From assembly GCA_004282995.1 (NCBI GenBank), contig SHLU01000033.1, forward strand, positions 1-14,250: DNA of 14,250 nt. The letters run 5' to 3'. This document shows positions 7,762-14,250 of this stretch, piece after piece (the first letter of the stretch is position 1; each line of letters begins with the position of its first letter). The position numbers were made by a program, and so were the translations under genes. This DNA is from Sphingomonadaceae bacterium. Its GTDB lineage: Bacteria > Pseudomonadota > Alphaproteobacteria > Sphingomonadales > Sphingomonadaceae. Under the pieces are notes generated by a model that was not told where the DNA came from, did not search any database, and worked only from the letters and a program-made list of their open reading frames with translations.

Positions 7762-8402
7762 CCGCCCGGCAGGACCGCGCCCAGCACCAGCGCTTCGTCA
7801 CTGAGGTGATATTGCAGATCGCCCTCCGCATTTTCGGCCAGCAGGGCAAGCATGTGTGCGGGTGCTGTCCGCCCGGACAGACCATCGGCCGGCAGTTCGC
7901 CCTGCAACGTGCGGCCAATATTTTCGTCGAAAGCAATCTTGGGACCGGCGGCGCGGACGACAATCTCGCTGGCCCCGTCGCGCCGTTCGGCCCCGACATC
8001 GAGCGTGCCTCCGCGCACCAGAGCCTCGAGCCCTATCTGGGCGAAGTTGAGCATCACCTTGACGGCCGGCTTGGGCAGGCTGTCGGTTGCCAGCGCCCAA
8101 TTGATCTCGACCTTACGCGAATCGGCGGCCAGTGCCTCGATCACGGCCTTGGGTTCGGAGACATCGACCCGGTCGGCGAAACCACCGGCCGCGCCATAGG
8201 CTAGGCGAAAGAACTTCAGCTTGTTGGCGCTGGTGCGGGCGCTGGTCTCAAGGAGTTCGAGACAGCGCTGGCGCATTTCGGGATCTTCCTCCTCGGCCAG
8301 CAGCTCGAGCCCATTGCTAAGCGCGCCGACGGGCGAAAGCAGATCGTGGCACAGCCGCGAACACAGCTGGCTGGCAAGGGTAACGGCGTCGATATTGTTC
8401 AT
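7758..8402 (-). CDS. chpT: Histidine phosphotransferase ChpT
   Basis: This 214-residue protein has an N-terminal helical hairpin with LCSRLCHDLLSPVGALSNGLELL (split here as residues 13-35), where His19 is the expected phospho-accepting histidine of the DHp-like domain. The C-terminal part (about 80-210) is a degenerate histidine-kinase ATPase-like domain with no usable ATP-binding N, G1 or G2 boxes, as in Caulobacter ChpT. In that organism ChpT is a dimer that relays phosphate from CckA to CtrA and CpdR, controlling cell-cycle transcription and ClpXP proteolysis. I infer the same role here. It is somewhat shorter than the Caulobacter protein. It overlaps the amidase start by four bases. A perfect 9-bp tandem repeat lies 24-41 bases upstream of its ATG. 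Confidence 0.88.
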   Translation of the reverse strand: MNNIDAVTLASQLCSRLCHDLLSPVGALSNGLELLAEEEDPEMRQRCLELLETSARTSANKLKFFRLAYGAAGGFADRVDVSEPKAVIEALAADSRKVEINWALATDSLPKPAVKVMLNFAQIGLEALVRGGTLDVGAERRDGASEIVVRAAGPKIAFDENIGRTLQGELPADGLSGRTAPAHMLALLAENAEGDLQYHLSDEALVLGAVLPGG

Positions 8403-8425
8403 AGTCGCGGGCCAAATCCTACAGG

Positions 8426-8443
8426 ATGGAACACATGGAACAC
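8426..8443. repeat. Perfect 9-bp tandem repeat upstream of chpT
   Basis: ATGGAACAC occurs twice head to tail (8426-8434 and 8435-8443). On the chpT strand it reads GTGTTCCAT twice, starting 41 bases and ending 24 bases before the start codon. The spacing of the GTTC half-sites is five bases, which does not fit the alphaproteobacterial LexA box (seven). It could be a direct-repeat operator. Confidence 0.5.
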
Positions 8444-8528
8444 TGTCCTAGCGAAATTTCCGCCCCCTGCCAGCGGGCGTGAGCGAGGGATGCGAAAAAT
8501 AGGTTCAGGCAGTCAACATAAAGCACGT

Positions 8529-8924
8529 TTATCGTTCGATGACCTGGTAGGAAACCGAAGTGAATCCGTCTGGACCATCTTCCCATATCGTGACGGTGTC
8601 GCCCGCTATTACCAACCACAGCTTGCCATCGCCCGCTCCATTGCGCCGATCCTGCGCCGATAGACCGGATCTGCCATTGGGATGTGAATGGTAATACCCA
8701 GCAATTGCAGGTCCGCCGGCTCGCTCGTCACGATGGGCGTCGATCAGCGCCTGGGGATCGATCTCGAAATGGGTTTCCGGCGCTGGGTGGACATTGCGGG
8801 CCGTGATGATCCTGGCAACTCGGCCACCTGCCCACAGCAGGATACCGCAGCATTCCTGCGGGTGCGCCTGTTCCGCCTCGGCGCGGATCGCCGTCAACAC
8901 GTCCCTTGTCACCTCGATATGCAT
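8529..8924 (-). CDS. JAMM/MPN-domain metalloprotease-like protein (Mov34/JAB family)
   Basis: This 131-residue single-domain protein carries the complete JAMM zinc site: Glu24 in PQECCGILL, then His79-Ser80-His81-Pro82 in YYHSHPNGRSGLSAQD, with Ser89 and Asp92 (HxHPx6SxxD). Proteins with this motif cleave isopeptide or peptide bonds, or remove C-terminal residues from sulfur-carrier proteins. The length is that of a stand-alone prokaryotic JAB domain. No E1-like, E2-like or ubiquitin-fold gene is next to it, so its substrate is unknown. I chose the ATG at 8922-8924 because it starts MHIEV, the usual first strand, and has AGGG ten bases upstream. An ATG at 8940-8942 would collide with the divergent rluD-like start. 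It is codirectional with chpT, 126 bases upstream. Confidence 0.85.
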   Translation of the reverse strand: MHIEVTRDVLTAIRAEAEQAHPQECCGILLWAGGRVARIITARNVHPAPETHFEIDPQALIDAHRDERAGGPAIAGYYHSHPNGRSGLSAQDRRNGAGDGKLWLVIAGDTVTIWEDGPDGFTSVSYQVIER

Positions 8925-8940
8925 CGCGCATGGCCCTAGC

Positions 8941-9894
8941 ATGAGCGCGCACGAAGTCATCACCGGAACCCTGCACACCGGCGGTCGGCTCGACAAGGCA
9001 CTGGCCGAAGCGTCGGGCCTGTCGCGCGAGCGGGTCAAGAGCCTGATGGCAGACAAAGCTATCACGGTCGCCGGGGCACCTGCCACCAACCCTTCGGCCA
9101 AGTGCGTTGCAGGCGCTGTATTCAACATCACCCTTCCAGCCACGATCGAGCCCCAGGCAGCACCGCAGGACATCCCGGTGGACGTGATCCACGAGGACGA
9201 GCACCTACTGGTGGTGAACAAGCGGGCCGGGATGGTCGTCCATCCGGCAGCGGGGAACCAGGACGGAACGCTGGTCAACGCTTTGCTACACCATTGCCGC
9301 GGCCAATTGTCGGGCATCAACGGTGTTGCGCGCCCGGGCATCGTCCACCGGATCGACAAGGATACCTCGGGCTTGCTGGTGGTGGCCAAGACCGACGCTG
9401 CGCACGAAGGTCTGGCCGCGCAGTTCGCCGATCATTCGATCCATCGGCGCTATCTGGCGGTCTGCGCCGGCTATCCCAACCCGCGAGCCGGCACGATCGA
9501 CGCCCGGCTCGGTCGCAGCGACCGTGATCGCAAGAAAATGGCGGTGTTGGCCAAGGATTCCTCGCGTGGCAAACACGCGGTTACCCATTATGCCACCTTG
9601 CGCACCCTGGCGGGCTGCGCCCTGATCGAATGCCGGCTCGAAACCGGCCGTACGCACCAAGTCCGCGTTCACTGCCAGTCAATCGGCCATCCGCTATTAG
9701 GAGACCCAACATACGGACGTGATCCCAGACAGTTACGTCCGATTCTCAAGCGTATCGGGTTCGCCCGCCAGGCATTGCATGCGAGCGAACTTGGATTTGT
9801 CCACCCGGTGACCGGCCAGTCGGTCTCGTTTACCGCGGATTTACCCGCCGACATGCAGGAACTGATCGACGAAACCGAACGTTTAAATCGATGA
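8941..9894 (+). CDS. rluD: RluA-family 23S rRNA pseudouridine synthase, RluD-like
   Basis: This 317-residue protein has an N-terminal S4 RNA-binding domain (about 15-65, GRLDKALAEASGLSRERVKSL in two halves) followed by the RluA catalytic domain. The catalytic motif is HRIDKDTSGL with Asp139, the same position and nearly the same wording as E. coli RluD. RRYLAV, ETGRTHQVRVH and GHPLLGDPTYG follow in the family order. RluD makes pseudouridines in helix 69 of 23S rRNA. RluC also has an S4 domain, so the exact target sites are inferred. The ATG at 8941 has no Shine-Dalgarno sequence and lies only 16 bases from the divergent JAMM start. The frame is open upstream, but that stretch is antisense to the JAMM gene. 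Confidence 0.9.
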   Translation: MSAHEVITGTLHTGGRLDKALAEASGLSRERVKSLMADKAITVAGAPATNPSAKCVAGAVFNITLPATIEPQAAPQDIPVDVIHEDEHLLVVNKRAGMVVHPAAGNQDGTLVNALLHHCRGQLSGINGVARPGIVHRIDKDTSGLLVVAKTDAAHEGLAAQFADHSIHRRYLAVCAGYPNPRAGTIDARLGRSDRDRKKMAVLAKDSSRGKHAVTHYATLRTLAGCALIECRLETGRTHQVRVHCQSIGHPLLGDPTYGRDPRQLRPILKRIGFARQALHASELGFVHPVTGQSVSFTADLPADMQELIDETERLNR

Positions 9895-9923
9895 ATGACG
9901 GTGTAAACCAGCGGCCCGTCTGC

Positions 9924-9929
9924 TATATG
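9924..9929 (+). promoter_or_regulatory. Candidate -10 element upstream of rpoH
   Basis: TATATG lies 80 bases before the rpoH GTG start, in the 115-bp gap after rluD. It is embedded in CTATATGCG, the same nine bases as around the rnpB -10. No convincing -35 is present at 16-18 bases (GTGTAA at 17). If used, the leader would be about 74 bases. Confidence 0.3.
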
Positions 9930-10009
9930 CGAAAGTGTGGCCCACCCGCCGGATGCCCATCAGGGGTCCGCGCCAACCTGGGGTCGACGCAAGAAAGGTT
10001 AGGGATAGA

Positions 10010-10915
10010 GTGAATAACAGCAAGGCAGTCGCCATTCCGGCGCTCGGCGGTGAGCAGAGTCTCAACCGCTACCTCTCGGAAATCAAGAAATATCCGATAC
10101 TTACGGCTGAGCAGGAATATATGCTCGCCAAGCGGTACCAGGAGCATGAGGACCCTGATGCTGCGGCTCAGCTGGTCACCTCGCACCTGCGGCTCGTGGC
10201 CAAGATCGCCATGGGATACCGCGGCTATGGCCTGCCCGTTTCGGACCTGATTTCAGAAGGCAATGTCGGTCTTATGCAGGGCGTCAAGAAATTCGAACCC
10301 GATCGGGGCTTCCGACTCGCCACCTACGCCATGTGGTGGATCAAGGCGAGCATGCAGGAATTCATCCTGCGTAGCTGGAGCCTGGTCAAGATGGGCACCA
10401 CTGCCGCGCAGAAGAAGCTGTTCTTCAATCTGCGACGGATGAAGAAGCAGCTCGAGGCTTATGAGGACACCGACCTCAGCCCGGCCGATGTGACCAAGAT
10501 TGCTACCGACCTCGGCGTGCCCGAGCAGGAAGTGATCAACATGAACCGCCGGATGATGATGGGCGGCGACGGCTCGCTCAACACGCCGATGCGCAATGGC
10601 GAAGACGGCTCGGGCGAGTGGCAGGATTGGCTGACCGACGACCGTCCGCTGCAGGACGAGACGGTGGCCGACGCCGAAGAGGCGCAGGTCCGTCATTCCA
10701 TGCTGCTCGAGGCGATGGACGCGCTCAATGAACGTGAACAGCACATCCTGACCGAGCGACGCCTGACCGAGAACCCGCAGACGCTCGAAGAGCTGAGCCA
10801 GGTTTACGATGTGTCACGCGAGCGCATTCGCCAGATCGAAGTGCGCGCCTTTGAAAAACTGCAAAAGGCAATGCAGCGGATCGCCGGTGAAAGGCTGATG
10901 CCCGCCGCCGCATAA
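10010..10915 (+). CDS. rpoH: RNA polymerase heat-shock sigma factor RpoH (sigma-32)
   Basis: This 301-residue group 3 sigma factor should direct RNA polymerase to heat-shock promoters. Region 2 runs from about 50 to 122 (SHLRLVAKIAMGYRGYGL, DLISEGNVGLMQ, FEPDRGFRLATYAMWWIKA in pieces). The RpoH box QKKLFFNLRR at 134-143 separates it from general sigma factors. Region 4 has the helix-turn-helix with TLEELSQVYDVSRERIRQIE (258-277). The GTG at 10010 is chosen because AGGGAT lies three bases upstream and the product then has the usual alphaproteobacterial length. The frame opens 25 codons earlier with a non-conserved stretch. A short hairpin (AACCT 9975-9979 with AGGTT 9996-10000) ends right at the ribosome-binding site, which may affect translation. 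Confidence 0.95.
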   Translation: MNNSKAVAIPALGGEQSLNRYLSEIKKYPILTAEQEYMLAKRYQEHEDPDAAAQLVTSHLRLVAKIAMGYRGYGLPVSDLISEGNVGLMQGVKKFEPDRGFRLATYAMWWIKASMQEFILRSWSLVKMGTTAAQKKLFFNLRRMKKQLEAYEDTDLSPADVTKIATDLGVPEQEVINMNRRMMMGGDGSLNTPMRNGEDGSGEWQDWLTDDRPLQDETVADAEEAQVRHSMLLEAMDALNEREQHILTERRLTENPQTLEELSQVYDVSRERIRQIEVRAFEKLQKAMQRIAGERLMPAAA

Positions 10916-10935
10916 GGCAGAAGCGTCGAATAATT

Positions 10936-10969
10936 ACGAAGCCCCGTGCCGGAAGGTGTGGGGCTTCGT
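10936..10969 (+). terminator. Hairpin after rpoH, probable terminator
   Basis: A perfect 10-bp stem, ACGAAGCCCC (10936-10945) with GGGGCTTCGT (10960-10969), has a 14-base loop and begins 21 bases after the rpoH stop codon. The tail is only TGCATTTG, a weak T tract, so termination may be partial. The left flank is AT-rich (TAATT), so it could also work on the minus strand, though no minus-strand gene ends here. Confidence 0.5.
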
Positions 10970-10980
10970 TGCATTTGCGG

Positions 10981-11673
10981 ATGCCTCCACCTAATCGATT
11001 CCTCATGTTCTGGATCGCAAGGCTCCTGGCCAAAATCATCCTTGGGTTTGTCGCTATCAGCCTGTTGCTGGTGGTGCTCTACCGGTTCGTGCCTGTGCCA
11101 TTCACCGCAACCATGGCGATGGACGAACACGCGGTGACCAAGGACTGGGAATCGCTCGCCAATATTGACCGCGACCTGGTCCGCGCCGTAATCGCGGCCG
11201 AAGACGGCAAGTTTTGCACCCATGGCGGCTTCGATGCCGATGCTATCGCCAAGGCCGCCGCCAGCAATGCCCAGGGCGGACGTATCCGCGGCGGATCGAC
11301 GATTAGCCAGCAGACCGCCAAGAACGTGTTCCTGTGGCAAGGCGGGGGCTATGTCCGCAAAGGCTTTGAAGCCTGGTTCACATTCCTGATCGAGAAGATC
11401 TGGGGCAAGCGCCGGATCATGGAAGTCTATCTCAATGTCGCTGAAACCGGCATCGGTACCTATGGCGCAGAAGCCGGGGCGCGGCGCTATTTCAACAAGT
11501 CGGCAGCGTCGCTTTCGGAGGTCGAAGCCGCCCGCATGGCCGCTGCCCTGCCGCTGCCCAAGCGGCGCGCCGTGAGCAATCCTTCAGGCTGGCTGCGCAG
11601 GCATGGCAACACGCTTGCCGCGCGGATCGGCGTGGTCCGGCGTGACGGGCTGGATTCCTGCGTCTACGATTAA
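10981..11673 (+). CDS. mtgA: Monofunctional biosynthetic peptidoglycan transglycosylase
   Basis: This 230-residue single-pass inner-membrane enzyme polymerises lipid II into glycan strands. A hydrophobic anchor lies at about 14-36, with the GT51 domain outside. Motifs in order are AAEDGKFCTHGGFD with catalytic Glu74, RGGSTISQQTAKN (103-115), the KRRIMEVYLN stretch (143-152) and AETGIGTYGAEAGARRYF (154-171). There is no transpeptidase domain, which separates it from class A PBPs. Starts at 10981 or 11005 are both possible; neither has a Shine-Dalgarno sequence. I give the first because the second would trim the sequence before the membrane anchor to two residues. The start is 11 bases after the rpoH hairpin. 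The CDF gene follows after four bases. Confidence 0.92.
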   Translation: MPPPNRFLMFWIARLLAKIILGFVAISLLLVVLYRFVPVPFTATMAMDEHAVTKDWESLANIDRDLVRAVIAAEDGKFCTHGGFDADAIAKAAASNAQGGRIRGGSTISQQTAKNVFLWQGGGYVRKGFEAWFTFLIEKIWGKRRIMEVYLNVAETGIGTYGAEAGARRYFNKSAASLSEVEAARMAAALPLPKRRAVSNPSGWLRRHGNTLAARIGVVRRDGLDSCVYD

Positions 11674-11677
11674 GATC

Positions 11678-12604
11678 ATGGGCGCAGCGCATTCTCACTC
11701 CGGCAATGATGGACACGCGCACGGCGCAGGCCACGCCCATGCCCACGCCCCGAAAGATTTCGGGCGCGCCTTTGCCATCGGGGTCATTCTCAACACCGCC
11801 TTCGTCATCGTCGAGGCGACTTATGGTTTCCTGTCGGGTTCTATGGCGCTGGTGGCCGATGCCGGCCACAATCTGTCGGACGTGATGGCGCTACTGCTCG
11901 CCTGGGCCGCCGCGGTGGCCGCGCGCAAACCCGCAACCGGGCGCTATACCTACGGCTTCAAGAGCTCGACCATCCTCGCCGCGATCGCCAATGCAGCGCT
12001 GCTGTTCATCGCCGTCGGCGCAATCCTCTTCGAAACAGCGCAACGCTTGCTCGATCCGCAGCCGGTCGAGGGCTGGACCATGATTGTGGTGGCCGGGATC
12101 GGCGTGGTGATCAACACCGCCACAGCCTTGCTGTTCGTGCGCGGGCAGGAAGACATCAATATCCGCGGTGCATTCCTGCACATGGCCGCCGATGCGCTGG
12201 TCTCGGTGGGTGTTGTAGTCGCGGGTGCGGCGATCCTGCTGACAGGGCGCCAATGGATCGATCCGGTCACCAGCCTGCTTATTATCGCGGTGATCGGCTG
12301 GGGTACCTGGGGCCTGGCCCGCGACAGCCTGAAAATGGGTCTCAACGCTGTACCTGCCGGGATTGACGAAAAGGAAGTTCAAGGTTTCCTGACCAGCCTC
12401 GACGGGGTCGAGCGGGTGCATGACCTCCATATCTGGCCGATGTCGACGACAGAGACCGCGCTGACCGCACATCTCGTCATGCCGGGCGGAAATCGGGGCG
12501 ATGCGTTTCTCGCTTCACTCTCTCACGACCTGGAACACCGTTTCGGTATCCACCACATGACTGTGCAGATTGAGCGCACCGAGCAGTGCGCCGGCGGGTG
12601 TTAG
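11678..12604 (+). CDS. Cation diffusion facilitator (CDF) family metal efflux transporter
   Basis: This 308-residue inner-membrane antiporter should export Zn2+ (possibly Co2+ or Cd2+) in exchange for protons. The N-terminus is His-rich, with seven histidines in residues 5-23 alternating with Gly/Ala. About six membrane segments follow. Helix 2 has DAGHNLSD with His64 and Asp68, and helix 5 has HMAADALVS with His168 and Asp172. This HD-HD site is typical of Zn-type CDF members such as CzcD/ZitB. The C-terminal cytosolic domain contains VHDLHIWPMS and TAHLVMP and ends near a Cys-containing tail (QCAGGC). The ATG at 11678 follows the mtgA stop by four bases; a longer frame reading back into mtgA lacks family similarity. 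Cotranscription with mtgA is likely. It converges on the DUF1648-like gene. Confidence 0.92.
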   Translation: MGAAHSHSGNDGHAHGAGHAHAHAPKDFGRAFAIGVILNTAFVIVEATYGFLSGSMALVADAGHNLSDVMALLLAWAAAVAARKPATGRYTYGFKSSTILAAIANAALLFIAVGAILFETAQRLLDPQPVEGWTMIVVAGIGVVINTATALLFVRGQEDINIRGAFLHMAADALVSVGVVVAGAAILLTGRQWIDPVTSLLIIAVIGWGTWGLARDSLKMGLNAVPAGIDEKEVQGFLTSLDGVERVHDLHIWPMSTTETALTAHLVMPGGNRGDAFLASLSHDLEHRFGIHHMTVQIERTEQCAGGC

Positions 12605-12645
12605 CGCTCTCGCCCACATAGTGAAGCGGTCAATCGTCGAACGCC

Positions 12646-12996
12646 TCAGCCCGCGTCCTGCTTCCGCGCCCAGCGTTCGTGCAGCCACAGTACCAACCCC
12701 TGCGAGCCGAGCATCGCCACGCTGGCAACCACCAATCCTGTAATCTGATCGCCGTTCTGAAGTCCGGGCGGAACCAGCCAGGTCACGAGCGCTATTGCCA
12801 CCAGCATTGCGATGCAGACGCCGGGCAAAAGCCAGGCCATTAGCCTGCGCGAGGCAAATCGCGTCGCGTTGCCACGAATATCGTAATGCGCGGGCAGCTG
12901 CTCGAAGCGGCGATAGCGGCGATCTGTCCAGACCGCCGAATAGACGAGTGCGACGACGGCTAGCAGGGCCAAGCCCAGCTCGCCGTCATTCGCCAT
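12646..12996 (-). CDS. Small membrane protein, DUF1648-like
   Basis: This 116-residue protein has three hydrophobic segments (about 7-24, 52-76, 84-106). Between the first two lies FEQLPAHYDIRGNATRFASR (31-50), which resembles the LPxHxxxxGxxxxxxSR pattern of DUF1648, a domain of unknown function found in bacterial membrane proteins. The charged C-terminus (HERWARKQDAG) probably faces the cytosol. The start is three bases after the clpX stop codon, so the gene is probably translated from the clpX transcript. GAGG lies inside the clpX tail at a long spacing. No function can be assigned from sequence. Confidence 0.7.
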   Translation of the reverse strand: MANDGELGLALLAVVALVYSAVWTDRRYRRFEQLPAHYDIRGNATRFASRRLMAWLLPGVCIAMLVAIALVTWLVPPGLQNGDQITGLVVASVAMLGSQGLVLWLHERWARKQDAG

Positions 12997-12999
12997 CGA

Positions 13000-14250
13000 T
13001 CAGGCAGCCTCTTCCTTCTTGCCGTCATCGTCATTGGCGAGGACGCGAATTGGAGCTTTCTTCTCGGCCACGACATCGGAATCGACCACGATCTCGCTGA
13101 CATTGTCGAGATCGGGCAGGTCGAACATGGTGTCGAGCAGGATGCCTTCGACGATCGAACGAAGGCCACGCGCACCGGTCTTGCGCTTGATTGCGCGCTT
13201 GGCGATCGCGACCAGGGCATCGTCGGTGAAGGTCAGTTCGACATCTTCGAGTTCGAACAGCTTGCGATACTGCTTGACCAGCGCGTTCTTGGGCTCCTGC
13301 AGGATGGTAACCAGCGCATCGACATCGAGGTCGTGCAGCGTGGCGATCACCGGCAGGCGGCCGACGAATTCAGGGATCAGGCCGAACTTGAGCAGATCTT
13401 CCGGCTCGCTCTTTTCGAGCAGTTCACCGATCTTGCGCTTATCGGGGTCGGCGACATGCGCGCCGAAGCCGATCGAACGCTTCTGCAGGCGGTCGGCAAT
13501 GATCTTGTCCAGCCCGGCAAAGGCGCCGCCGCAGATGAACAGGATGTTGGTCGTGTCGACCTGCAGGAACTCCTGCTGCGGATGCTTGCGGCCGCCCTGC
13601 GGCGGGACCGAAGCGGTCGTCCCTTCCATCAGCTTGAGCAGCGCCTGCTGGACGCCCTCGCCGCTCACGTCGCGGGTGATCGAGGGATTTTCCGCCTTGC
13701 GGGTAATCTTGTCGATCTCGTCGATATAGACGATGCCATGCTGTGCCTTGTCGACATTGTAGTCGCTCGACTGCAGCAGCTTGAGAATGATGTTCTCGAC
13801 GTCCTCGCCCACATAACCGGCCTCGGTCAGCGTGGTGGCATCGGCCATGGTGAAAGGCACGTCGAAGGTGCGCGCCAGCGTCTGCGCCAGCAGCGTCTTG
13901 CCTGAACCGGTCGGCCCGACAAGCAGGATGTTGGACTTGGCCAGTTCGACATCGCCCGACTTGCCCGAGTGCTTCAGCCGCTTGTAGTGATTATGCACCG
14001 CCACCGAGAGCACGCGCTTGGCGCGGTCCTGGCCGATTACATAATCGTTGAGCGTGCCGCAGATTTCGGACGGCGAAGGGACGTCGCCTTCCTTGCGACC
14101 GGTCAGCCCGGCCTTGGTTTCCTCGCGGATGATGTCGTTGCACAGCTCCACGCATTCATCGCAGATGAACACAGTCGGGCCAGCGATAAGCTTGCGCACT
14201 TCGTGCTGCGACTTGCCGCAGAAGCTGCAATACAGCGTGGATTTGCTATC
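13000..14250 (-). CDS. clpX: ATP-dependent Clp protease ATP-binding subunit ClpX (first few codons outside window)
   Basis: 416 residues are visible; the frame is still open at the window edge with DSKSTLYCSFCGKSQ, so only a handful of N-terminal residues should be missing. ClpX is the hexameric AAA+ unfoldase that feeds tagged proteins to ClpP. The four-Cys zinc-binding domain is complete (CSFC, then CDEC and ELC). The Walker A is GPTGSGKT and the Walker B is IVYIDEID. The pore loop GYVGED, the RDVSGEGVQQALLKL stretch, the IGFGA loop and the sensor-2 TGARGLRSI are all present. An internal GTG at 14197-14199 could be mistaken for a start, but it lies inside the zinc domain. The DUF1648-like gene follows after three bases. 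In related bacteria ClpXP degrades CtrA, the output of the ChpT relay. Confidence 0.97.
   Translation of the reverse strand, partial: DSKSTLYCSFCGKSQHEVRKLIAGPTVFICDECVELCNDIIREETKAGLTGRKEGDVPSPSEICGTLNDYVIGQDRAKRVLSVAVHNHYKRLKHSGKSGDVELAKSNILLVGPTGSGKTLLAQTLARTFDVPFTMADATTLTEAGYVGEDVENIILKLLQSSDYNVDKAQHGIVYIDEIDKITRKAENPSITRDVSGEGVQQALLKLMEGTTASVPPQGGRKHPQQEFLQVDTTNILFICGGAFAGLDKIIADRLQKRSIGFGAHVADPDKRKIGELLEKSEPEDLLKFGLIPEFVGRLPVIATLHDLDVDALVTILQEPKNALVKQYRKLFELEDVELTFTDDALVAIAKRAIKRKTGARGLRSIVEGILLDTMFDLPDLDNVSEIVVDSDVVAEKKAPIRVLANDDDGKKEEAA

Noticed and set aside
8426..8443. SOS (LexA) box upstream of chpT from the two GTTC half-sites
   Set aside because: The alphaproteobacterial LexA box needs seven bases between GTTC half-sites; here there are five.
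8460..8478. Terminator after the JAMM gene (CGCCC/GGGCG stem)
   Set aside because: The stem is only five base pairs and is followed by GAAATTTC rather than a T tract.
8529..8924. Bacterial ubiquitin-like conjugation or defence operon around the JAMM gene
   Set aside because: No E1, E2, ubiquitin-fold or other defence gene is adjacent; the neighbours are core housekeeping genes.
8529..9389. A 286-residue minus-strand frame including the JAMM gene
   Set aside because: The first 155 codons are antisense to the rluD-like gene and show no family similarity; the JAMM domain starts at 8924.

Overview
The window looks like ordinary chromosomal core sequence from an alphaproteobacterium, most likely Sphingomonadales and close to Erythrobacteraceae. 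The reasons are a ChpT-type histidine phosphotransferase, an RpoH of the alphaproteobacterial length with a GTG start, a TIGR02001/Gcw_chp outer-membrane protein, GC-rich codon use throughout, and gene-dense, short-spaced organisation. I see no insertion sequence, phage, integrase, tRNA-linked island, CRISPR array or large repeat, and composition does not shift visibly along the window.

Layout. 1-608 (minus, cut at the window edge): N-terminal part of an NfrB-like family 2 glycosyltransferase. It diverges from nhaA (699-1916, plus). nhaA converges on gloA (1938-2375, minus). Upstream of gloA, on the same strand, is a TorF/Gcw_chp putative porin (2547-3416) with a good intrinsic terminator. 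A 271-bp gap (3417-3687) follows, holding a palindrome and an odd eight-codon leader frame. Next come a PPP-type phosphatase and ugd (3688-4485 and 4490-5800, plus, four bases apart). ugd converges on a TspO-like membrane protein (5807-6595, minus). rnpB, the RNase P RNA, lies upstream of that on the minus strand (about 6645-7021). Above it are an N-acetylmuramoyl-L-alanine amidase (7057-7761), chpT (7758-8402, ATGA overlap with the amidase) and a JAMM/MPN metalloprotease-like gene (8529-8924). A RluD-like pseudouridine synthase (8941-9894) is divergent from the JAMM gene. rpoH (10010-10915), mtgA (10981-11673) and a zinc-type CDF efflux pump (11678-12604) follow on plus. The right end is a DUF1648-like membrane protein (12646-12996) and clpX (13000-14250, missing a few N-terminal codons), both minus.

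Functionally the genes fall into a few core themes. Envelope: amidase, MtgA, Ugd, porin and glycosyltransferase. Ion and metal homeostasis: NhaA and CDF. RNA processing: RNase P RNA and the RluD-like enzyme. Proteostasis and cell-cycle control: RpoH, ClpX and ChpT.

I found no convincing new multi-gene system. The most interesting items are small: a well-placed ribosome-binding site feeding an eight-codon frame that ends at an in-frame TAG just before the phosphatase start; a perfect 9-bp tandem repeat upstream of chpT; a rnpB promoter squeezed against the amidase stop codon; divergent JAMM and rluD-like starts only 16 bp apart; and an mtgA start lying 11 bases after a terminator-like hairpin.
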